A stretch of 6,957 nucleotides of DNA from Clostridia bacterium. Lineage in GTDB: Bacteria > Bacillota > Clostridia > Christensenellales > Aristaeellaceae. How positions within the stretch are numbered: the first letter of the stretch is position 1; every line of letters begins with the position of its first letter. Below, piece by piece: positions 1 through 4,639 of the stretch. The translations under genes were made by a program, and so were the position numbers. The notes beneath the pieces are model-generated. The model was not told the DNA's origin, did not search any database, and saw nothing but the letters and a program-made list of their open reading frames with translations. Where the stretch lies: assembly GCA_030526935.1 (NCBI GenBank), contig JAUNBY010000137.1, positions 1-6,957 of the forward strand, given 5' to 3'.

Positions 1-169
1 TGGGGCACGGCATGGAACACCGGTCGTATTTACAGTAATGAGTGGTCAGATGTTTAAGGACGGATATTTGTTCTACTGCTCGAGGAATGGCGTGTGGTTG
101 ACTAAACACGTTCCGCCAAAATATCTGAAGGTTATTTTGGCAAATAATTGCAAGCTGGAGAAAGCTTGA
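1..169 (+). CDS. kptA: RNA 2'-phosphotransferase, C-terminal part (5' partial)
   Basis: Reading from base 2, an open frame of 55 residues runs to a TGA at 167-169; the gene begins upstream of the window. The translation contains GTPVVFTV, then MFKDGYLFYCS, then RNGVWLTKHVPPKYL. This matches the C-terminal half of the Tpt1/KptA family (a small residue and Pro before a beta strand, a Gly-Tyr-x-Phe-Tyr stretch, then N-G-V-W-L-T and V-P-P-x-Y). The family removes a 2'-phosphate from RNA with NAD+ as acceptor, giving ADP-ribose 1''-2''-cyclic phosphate; in bacteria its physiological role is unclear. The catalytic Arg-His-Arg part lies outside the window, so activity cannot be judged. Codon use is more A+T-rich than in the genes from 571 to 4044. 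No terminator is evident right after the stop, so the small frame at 216 could be co-transcribed. The assignment rests on remembered family motifs, not on a search. Confidence 0.85.
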   Translation, partial: GARHGTPVVFTVMSGQMFKDGYLFYCSRNGVWLTKHVPPKYLKVILANNCKLEKA

Positions 170-215
170 TTCTCCCCGTATTAAGAGACATTACAGATAT
201 GGGGAGGGCCTTAGT

Positions 216-314
216 ATGGTGAAATGGTATGATATGCCCGGCGCATTGGATGACTTTGACATTGAAAGTCATCCTGCTTATCTCGAAAAGCTCGCGGTTG
301 ATGCCGCTGTTTAG
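216..314 (+). CDS. Small hypothetical protein, 32 aa (possible truncated gene)
   Basis: An ATG at 216 is preceded by a strong ribosome binding site (GGGGAGGG at 201-208, seven bases before the start) and opens a 32-codon frame ending in TAG at 312-314. The product starts MVKWYDMPGALDDFDIES and is acidic and soluble-looking, with no signal peptide or membrane segment. It lies 46 bases after the kptA stop on the same strand, so it may share that transcript. I do not recognise a family. The TAG is followed at once by an in-frame GTG, and the same frame stays open to a stop at 510-512, through the terminator hairpin that belongs to the opposite strand. It could be a genuine micro-protein, or the stub of a longer gene cut off where the minus-strand unit now ends. 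The good ribosome binding site is the main support. Confidence 0.4.
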   Translation: MVKWYDMPGALDDFDIESHPAYLEKLAVDAAV

Positions 315-422
315 GTGACCACAGATGTGATTCCGACATTTTGGTGGAAAGTCGAGATACCATCCCCGTCTCGAACTATCAAGCACACTCGTATGAAATT
401 CAAGAATCCAGCGCATAGCTGT

Positions 423-458
423 AAAAAAAATAGGGATCGACCGCGCCTGGTCGATCCC
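423..458 (-). terminator. Rho-independent terminator of the minus-strand unit
   Basis: A perfect 10-bp stem (433-442 pairing with 449-458, arms GGGATCGACC and GGTCGATCCC) encloses a six-base loop. Read on the minus strand it is followed by TA and then eight T residues (423-430). There is no T run on the plus-strand side, so it ends transcription from the right. It lies 112 bases beyond the stop of the phosphatase gene at 571, and the only other minus-strand genes to its right are those of the unit running from the promoter near 4300. Confidence 0.88.
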
Positions 459-570
459 ATATACTACCTGAGTAAAGTATGTACGGTTCAGCGGAAGATG
501 CGGGGAGCATGACTTTCCAACTCAACCCCGTTTTTCGGGCGGAATGCCAGTTGACGATCCTTGCGCGCCG

Positions 571-1218
571 CTACGTCAGAAGGCGCCCCGGATCACACAT
601 GTGGCGGTGGTCGATGACCGCGCGCAATAGCCTGGGGTATTCGGCGTCCGTATGCGCGTCCGTGGCGATGTAGTTTGCCTTATTTGCCGACAGAATGGCC
701 TGCGCGGCGCGGCGCGCGGGGTGCAGCGGGGACAGTAAAAACGCGTTCGCGCTCAGTTGCAGCTCGCAGCCGATTTGCCGCAACGCCCCGGCCAGCGCGC
801 GATCCTTCTGAATATAGGTATAGCGCTCCGGATGCGCGATAATCAGGCGATAGCGTTTGGAAAGGCGCTCAAGATAGGAAAGCCAGTTGGGAAAGGGAGC
901 GGAGAAAGGCAATTCCACGAGCAGCGCGTTCGTATCCCCCATGCAAAAGGCGGAGAGGTCGCGCGCGTCCGGAAGCGCCATATAGTGTATCTCAAACCCC
1001 AGGCGCAACTCTATGCCGCGCTCGCGCGCAAGGGGCAGCATCAATTCGAAGCGCCTTTGTATTCCCGCGATGTTCTGATTGGCGCGCATAAGGTGGGGCG
1101 TGGCAAAGAGCACGCGCACACCGCCGCGCGCGGCCGCGTCGAGCATGCGAAGGGTCATGTCCGAATCGCGCGCGCCGTCGTCCACGCAGGGGAGAATATG
1201 ACAGTGAATATCAGTCAT
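571..1218 (-). CDS. PHP-domain metallophosphatase, CpsB/YwqE-like
   Basis: The product of 215 residues belongs to the CpsB/CapC (YwqE) family of manganese-dependent PHP phosphatases, known for removing phosphate from tyrosines of capsule kinases. Visible metal and active-site motifs are D-I-H-C-H (residues 3-7), D-D-G-A (13-16), T-P-H (40-42), G-F-E-I-H (74-78), V-E-L-P (101-104), H-P-E-R-Y (129-133) and T-D-A-H (186-189). The set looks complete, so the enzyme is probably active. At 215 residues it is shorter than typical members (about 240-255), mainly at the C-terminus. The start at 1218 has GGAGG seven bases upstream and places the DIHCH motif at the extreme N-terminus as usual; a longer in-frame start at 1263 would add a basic tail unlike the family. 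Its ATG overlaps the exporter's TGA (ATGA), which indicates translational coupling. No capsule gene or tyrosine kinase is nearby, so the substrate here is unknown; a product of the upstream HPr-kinase-like protein is one possibility. Confidence 0.92.
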   Translation of the reverse strand: MTDIHCHILPCVDDGARDSDMTLRMLDAAARGGVRVLFATPHLMRANQNIAGIQRRFELMLPLARERGIELRLGFEIHYMALPDARDLSAFCMGDTNALLVELPFSAPFPNWLSYLERLSKRYRLIIAHPERYTYIQKDRALAGALRQIGCELQLSANAFLLSPLHPARRAAQAILSANKANYIATDAHTDAEYPRLLRAVIDHRHMCDPGRLLT

Positions 1219-2915
1219 GCCTCGTCCTCCAAATCGTCGCAGTCGAAAATCGCGCCGTCGCACAGGCTAACGCAGCGGTCGCACATGGCGAGCAGCGATC
1301 GTCGGTGGGTGATGACAAGGCAGGTGACGTTGCGCGTCTGCGCCTTCAGGCTCTCGATAATACGGCGCTCGGTGTGCAGATCCAGCGCGGAGGTGACCTC
1401 GTCGAGGATCATCACCGGCGTTTCGCGCAACAGCGCGCGCGCGATGGCTATGCGCTGAGCCTGCCCCTCCGAAAGCGTACCCGCGCGCTCGGAAATTTCC
1501 GTGTCCAGTCCCTGGGGCAGCGAGAACACGAACTGCGCCTGGCTTATTTCAAGCGCGGCGCGCATTTCCGCCTCGTCCGCGTCCGGCCTGCCCATGCGAA
1601 GGTTTTCGCGCAGCGTGCCCGATAAAAGCGTATTGCCCTGCGGCACGTAGGATATAAGCCGCCGCGACGCGGCAGAGGCGCGCTCGGCGCGCCCTTCGCG
1701 GTCGTAAAAAAACACCTCGCCCTTTTGCGGCCGGATCAGCGCCAGCGCAAGCCGCGCAAGCGTGGTCTTGCCGATGCCGCTCTCCCCGACGACGCCCACG
1801 ATTTCGCCGGGGCGCACGTCCAGGTTGGCGCTTGAGAGCACGTCCTCGTTTTCGTAACGGAAACATACGCCCTCCAGCCGCAGGCCCACATCGCCGCGCA
1901 GCTCGACGGGCACTTCCGCTTCCTCCGGGGAAAGCCGGTCGATTTCCAACAGCCGGTCCGTGGACGCGAAGATGTTGGCGAGCTGCGGAATCAGCGAGGA
2001 AAGTATGGCCAGCGGGTTTTGTATCTGCGAAACGAGCGAGAAAAACACGCTGAGTGTGCCATAGGTGATTTCGCCCAGCGACAGGCGGTAAAGTCCCCAA
2101 CCCAGGGCAAACAGATAGCCTCCGGAAAAGACGAGGTTCATCAAAAAGCGCGAAAGCACCGTCCATAAACATCGCCCGCGCACCAGCGGCTGGCGCGCTT
2201 CCCAGATTTCACGCAGGCGCGCCCGGGCCGCCGGCTCGCGCTCAAAGGTCTTGTAAAGCGTAATGTTCGACACGCTCTCCTGCATAAACCCGCGCGCGAG
2301 CGCCTCGTTTTTCTTAAGTTCCGCCTGATAGCGGCTCAGCTTTTTGCTCAACAGCAGGCTGGCTATGATTCCCGCGGGCGTCGCCAGAAGCGTCGCCAGC
2401 GCGAGCATTCGGTCGAAGCCGTATAGTACAAAAAAGGCCATCGCCAGCCGGAACGCCATATAGCAGCAGGTGGGCAGCGTGGAGATCACGCCGCTCGTCA
2501 CGGCGTCCGCGTCCGCGGTCAGCCGCGTGTTCACATCTCCCGTGTGCATCCTGCCGATGCGCTCCCAGCGGCTTTGGAGCACGCGCTGAAACAGCCGCGA
2601 GCGCAGTCCGAAGGAAAATCGCTCGTTTATACTGATCGTCAAAACGCTTACGCCGCCGCCCGCCGCCAGCGAAACCAGCGTCAGCGCCGCCATGGGAATC
2701 ATGTTAGCGACCGAAAATCCGCCGCCCGTGGCGCCGTCGATCAGGCGCTTGTTGATTAGCGTCGTCCCCACGCCAGCCAGCGCCATCAACACGTCGAAAA
2801 GCAAAAGCGATAAAATGGAAGCCAAAAAAGGCCGTGTGATTTCACACAGCCAGCGCAAATCCCTGCTCCATGTCTCGCGGTCCTGCGGGAGCCGTCGTTT
2901 TCTGGGTTCACTCAT
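1215..2915 (-). CDS. ABC exporter, fused membrane and ATPase domains
   Basis: A 566-residue half-transporter that should work as a homodimer in the cytoplasmic membrane, exporting a substrate with ATP. Residues about 30-310 form the six-helix exporter domain, with hydrophobic stretches near 30-50, 70-92, 145-165, 168-190, 252-275 and 285-310. The ATPase domain follows: Walker A GESGIGKTT (377-385), Q-loop Gln426 in YVPQ, signature LSEGQAQR (481-488), Walker B VMILDE (501-506), D-loop SALD (509-512) and H-loop His537. The signature has Glu in place of the usual Gly of LSGGQ. All catalytic residues are present. The N-terminus is only about 30 residues before the first helix, so there is no C39 leader-peptidase domain. 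It starts ten bases after the stop of the kinase/PqqD gene; a GGAGGAG overlapping the last codons of that gene sits rather far (13 bases) from the ATG. The context (PqqD domain, HPr-kinase-like domain) points to export of a modified peptide, but the sequence does not prove the substrate. Confidence 0.96.
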   Translation of the reverse strand: MSEPRKRRLPQDRETWSRDLRWLCEITRPFLASILSLLLFDVLMALAGVGTTLINKRLIDGATGGGFSVANMIPMAALTLVSLAAGGGVSVLTISINERFSFGLRSRLFQRVLQSRWERIGRMHTGDVNTRLTADADAVTSGVISTLPTCCYMAFRLAMAFFVLYGFDRMLALATLLATPAGIIASLLLSKKLSRYQAELKKNEALARGFMQESVSNITLYKTFEREPAARARLREIWEARQPLVRGRCLWTVLSRFLMNLVFSGGYLFALGWGLYRLSLGEITYGTLSVFFSLVSQIQNPLAILSSLIPQLANIFASTDRLLEIDRLSPEEAEVPVELRGDVGLRLEGVCFRYENEDVLSSANLDVRPGEIVGVVGESGIGKTTLARLALALIRPQKGEVFFYDREGRAERASAASRRLISYVPQGNTLLSGTLRENLRMGRPDADEAEMRAALEISQAQFVFSLPQGLDTEISERAGTLSEGQAQRIAIARALLRETPVMILDEVTSALDLHTERRIIESLKAQTRNVTCLVITHRRSLLAMCDRCVSLCDGAIFDCDDLEDEA

Positions 2916-2925
2916 GCGCTATAGT

Positions 2926-3192
2926 CTACTCCTCCAGCACGTTGAGCGCGCGCAGTTTGTCAAGCATAGCGTCGAGGTCTCTCTCGGCCACCGCGCGCTC
3001 GACGTCGAATTCCGAAAGAACCATTTCCAGAAGATCCTCCCTCGAAATCGGAGCCTGCAGGCGCTCCCATATGTAGGCGGAGACCTCGTTGAGCAGCAGC
3101 GCGCCATCGAAGCGGGAGATGTTTTCGCCCGCGGGCATCACGATTTGCTCGCCCACTACGTCACGCAGAACAAAGCCGTCTTTGATTTTCAT
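2926..3192 (-). other. Possible internal in-frame start giving a free PqqD domain (88 aa)
   Basis: Inside the kinase/PqqD gene, the ATG at 3190-3192 (Met285) is preceded by AAGGAGG at 3201-3207 with an eight-base spacing, as good as any ribosome binding site in the window. It begins exactly at the N-terminus of the PqqD domain (MKIKDGFVLRD). No stop codon separates it from the kinase part, so the full fusion is also encoded. Either the two genes fused recently by losing a stop codon and kept the old start, or both a fusion and a free PqqD protein are made. Confidence 0.55.
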
Positions 3193-4044
3193 ATCCGTGG
3201 CCTCCTTAAAAATATTTTCGGGAAAACGGTTTAAAATCTCGCGAACCGCCCGTGCGTCCTCCTCGCCCGGCCCGCAGAAAAGGCGGTAGACCGTCAACTC
3301 GGCCGAGGCGCGCAAGAGCAGCGCGAACGCCCTCGTGGCCACGCGCGCGTCCCACATGGGCAGGAAACACTGGCGCGCCAGCATAGCGCGCGCCTGCGCG
3401 GGGGAGAGGCGGCGAAGCCGGGTGAAGTCTGCCCGGCGCACTTCCATAATCGCCCGCAGGGGAAACTCCGCCTGGCGAAAAACCTGCTCCTTGCCGTCCC
3501 ATGGAACGCCGCAGACGATCGCGCCGCGCGAGGTTATCCGAAGCGCCGGGCGATCGCCGCTAAGCCAGCTCGCATCGCATCCCGCGACCCAGGCGGCCGC
3601 GCGGGTGGACTTGCCCCTGCCGGAATCTCCGGTAAACACGAGCGCCTTTCCGCCCGTCTCAACGCACGCGCCGTGCACAAACAGCGTGCCTTCCAGCGCC
3701 GCGCGGCATTCCAGCGCTGCTCGCAACAGTTCGATCAGCGCCTCCTCCTGCCTGCCGGCGTCCGCGCAGGGCGGCGTCCAGGCCTCGAGGTCGGCGTAAT
3801 CGGGGGAAACGCGCAAAAAAGCCGGCATGCGCGACTTTGGCGACGCGTAGAGGAAACCCTCGCCCAAACGATACACCACTAGGTGTGCGTGCGTAAGCAT
3901 ACACGCCTCCCCGGCGGGCGGTTCGCCCGCCGGGAAAGCCAATCGCACTTGCGCGGTATAGGGCTGCGGCGCCTGAAAAGGCGCGAACGAAGCCAAAACC
4001 CGTGCGGAGCACAGGCGAATATTGGCGAAGTAATAGGAATTCAT
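2926..4044 (-). CDS. HPr-kinase-like protein fused to a PqqD domain
   Basis: A 372-residue protein with two parts. Residues 1-275 resemble HPr-kinase/phosphorylase-like P-loop proteins: His124 in VHGACV, Walker A GDSGRGKST (139-147), a conserved Asp164 in LSGDRPAL, and CGVPWDGKEQ (178-187). Relatives of this kind act as peptide kinases in some lasso-peptide clusters; true HPr kinase is less likely because its usual N-terminal domain and context are absent. Residues 285-372 form a full-length PqqD-type domain, with L-N-E-x-S-A-Y-I-W (318-326) as its hallmark. PqqD domains bind leader peptides of ribosomally made, modified peptides. In most clusters I know of, these are separate genes, so the fusion is unusual. 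I place the start at 4044 because MNSYYFANIRL resembles the family N-terminus; a GTG at 4080 would add 12 residues. There is no clear ribosome binding site there. The ATG lies 13 bases after the stop of the preceding small frame, suggesting translational coupling. Confidence 0.92.
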   Translation of the reverse strand: MNSYYFANIRLCSARVLASFAPFQAPQPYTAQVRLAFPAGEPPAGEACMLTHAHLVVYRLGEGFLYASPKSRMPAFLRVSPDYADLEAWTPPCADAGRQEEALIELLRAALECRAALEGTLFVHGACVETGGKALVFTGDSGRGKSTRAAAWVAGCDASWLSGDRPALRITSRGAIVCGVPWDGKEQVFRQAEFPLRAIMEVRRADFTRLRRLSPAQARAMLARQCFLPMWDARVATRAFALLLRASAELTVYRLFCGPGEEDARAVREILNRFPENIFKEATDMKIKDGFVLRDVVGEQIVMPAGENISRFDGALLLNEVSAYIWERLQAPISREDLLEMVLSEFDVERAVAERDLDAMLDKLRALNVLEE

Positions 4045-4057
4045 GCAATCATTATAT

Positions 4058-4219
4058 TTAGAAATAGTTGTTCGCCACACGTTCCGTTTCCGCCGTATAA
4101 CCCGAATCTTCAGCCGGTACCGCGTTTAGAAATACCCATTCACAACCGCCCGCGGACACCCGCCGCGTATAGCGGAACTCCAGCCTTTTATTCGAGGGAC
4201 TAAAATATGTACGATCTAT
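4058..4219 (-). CDS. Candidate small protein, 53 aa, with ATA in the start position
   Basis: This minus-strand frame is the first one in the transcript of the 571-4292 unit. A strong ribosome binding site (GGGAGG at 4228-4233) is followed eight bases later by ATA, after which 53 codons run to TAA at 4058-4060. The product begins IDRTYFSPSNKRLEF, has one Cys (residue 26), is basic in the first half and ends GYTAETERVANNYF. There is no ATG anywhere in the frame, and an in-frame stop lies not far upstream. Explanations include rare AUA initiation, an ATG lost by mutation (a silenced gene) or chance. Its place between promoter and modifying enzyme makes a peptide substrate conceivable. The sequence fits no precursor family I know: the tail has a Gly with a Glu six residues later, but it lacks the Thr usually found two residues before a lasso core. 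A GTG codon at 4157-4159 is an alternative start without a ribosome binding site. Confidence 0.33.
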   Translation of the reverse strand: MDRTYFSPSNKRLEFRYTRRVSAGGCEWVFLNAVPAEDSGYTAETERVANNYF

Positions 4220-4239
4220 GGAAAGATCCTCCCTTTTCC
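4220..4239 (-). promoter_or_regulatory. Leader hairpin presenting the ribosome binding site
   Basis: On the minus strand GGAAA, a bulged A, then G can pair with CTTTCC, leaving GGAGGAT in the loop. The ribosome binding site of the 53-codon frame would sit in the loop, and the start triplet directly follows the 3' arm. The stem is short (6 bp with one bulge), so the structure may be weak; any regulatory role is inferred. Confidence 0.4.
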
Positions 4240-4242
4240 GCA

Positions 4243-4260
4243 GTCGAATATACTTTCGAC
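4243..4260 (-). promoter_or_regulatory. Perfect inverted repeat in the leader (hairpin or operator)
   Basis: GTCGAA and TTCGAC (4243-4248 and 4255-4260) form a perfect 6-bp inverted repeat around a six-base spacer. It lies about 30-50 bases downstream of the predicted transcription start and ten bases before the ribosome binding site. It could be an RNA hairpin or a binding site for a dimeric repressor. Confidence 0.4.
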
Positions 4261-4298
4261 ATCAAACATATCAAAAGTCCAATTACACCGCATAATTC

Positions 4299-4328
4299 AG
4301 TATAACATCAGAATCCGCGCTTTGTCAA
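4299..4328 (-). promoter_or_regulatory. Sigma-A-type promoter with extended -10
   Basis: On the minus strand a perfect -35 TTGACA (4323-4328) is followed, after 18 bases, by TATACT (4299-4304), which matches five of six consensus bases. A TG dinucleotide one base before it makes an extended -10. Transcription should start near 4292, giving a leader of about 73 bases before the 53-codon frame. It is the only convincing promoter I see for the unit that ends at the terminator near 433. Confidence 0.78.
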
Positions 4329-4355
4329 GTAATATTTGTATATTGCTCATTACAA

Positions 4356-4483
4356 ATGGCTGATTGTCAGACGCAAACGGAATTCAAACGGCTGGTGGCG
4401 ACGGAAGTCATGGGCGAATTATCGAAACCGGCCACGCCGTGTATGGCGAGCTGCTTACCATGAATGAGGAAATTACCCAATGA
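4356..4483 (+). pseudogene. Possible 3' remnant of a plus-strand gene
   Basis: Two overlapping plus-strand frames each look partly protein-like. One opens at ATG 4356 (MADCQTQTEFKRLVATEV) and the other is open from 4364 to TGA 4481-4483, ending in a plausible helical tail (YGELLTMNEEITQ). A single frameshift would join them. Neither has a ribosome binding site. The second stop lies five bases before a long hairpin that continues into TTTGGTATT, as a gene end with its terminator would. I recognise no family; chance is possible. Confidence 0.25.
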
Positions 4484-4488
4484 CAGGC

Positions 4489-4555
4489 GGCCCTTTCTCA
4501 ACGCTCGCGACGCCGCTGATTGTCATGCGCGGCGTTCGCGTCTTGAGAAAGGGCC
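4489..4555. terminator. Long imperfect hairpin, possible bidirectional terminator
   Basis: A 13-bp perfect outer stem (GGCCCTTTCTCAA at 4489-4501 with its complement at 4543-4555) encloses an 11-bp GC-rich inner stem (4506-4516 with 4529-4540, one bulged T) and a short loop. On the plus strand it runs into TTTGGTATT, a weak T-rich tail; on the minus strand no T run follows. It could end transcription of the LRR gene, whose stop is 84 bases away, or of a lost plus-strand gene. It may instead be a palindromic intergenic repeat. Confidence 0.55.
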
Positions 4556-4639
4556 TTTGGTATTATGGGAACCGGATTAAATCCAGGAGCCGGAACGGAA
4601 ATAAATCGATCCATTTATGATTATTTCCGACGGCATAGC

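Larger units (their letters stand above)
4293..4639. other. Intergenic stretch with no intact gene
   Basis: Apart from the minus-strand promoter and the long hairpin, this stretch holds no frame that I consider an intact gene. Two plus-strand pieces look faintly coding: a 35-codon frame from an ATG at 4356 to a TGA at 4461-4463, and, in another frame, a piece ending GHAVYGELLTMNEEITQ at a TGA at 4481-4483. A smaller 9-bp inverted repeat (4596-4604 with 4621-4629) lies just past the stop of the LRR gene, without a T run. An 11-base direct repeat, GCTGATTGTCA, occurs at 4359-4369 and 4515-4525. Confidence 0.5.

Noticed and set aside
132..416. Minus-strand frame of 94 codons opposite kptA's end and the small frame
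   Set aside because: It overlaps the recognisable kptA end, has no ribosome binding site, and its translation resembles nothing I know.
479..570. Inverted CGGGG/CCCCG elements between the phosphatase stop and the terminator
   Set aside because: Short, imperfect and without a T run; the hairpin at 433-458 is the clear terminator.
1219..1263. N-terminal extension of the phosphatase from an upstream start at 1263
   Set aside because: It would add a basic stretch overlapping the exporter's coding end; the ATG at 1218 has GGAGG at seven bases and puts the DIHCH motif at the N-terminus as in the family.
757..1458. Long plus-strand open frame opposite the phosphatase and exporter
   Set aside because: Antisense shadow caused by GC-rich codons; it has no family motifs and both minus-strand genes have complete motif sets.
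2926..4044. True HPr kinase/phosphorylase of carbon catabolite control
   Set aside because: The typical N-terminal domain is missing, and the PqqD fusion and exporter neighbour point to a different, peptide-linked role.
4058..4219. Calling the 53-codon frame a lasso-peptide precursor (Gly followed six residues later by Glu)
   Set aside because: The Thr expected two residues before the core is missing, no cyclase or leader peptidase is present, and the start codon is doubtful.
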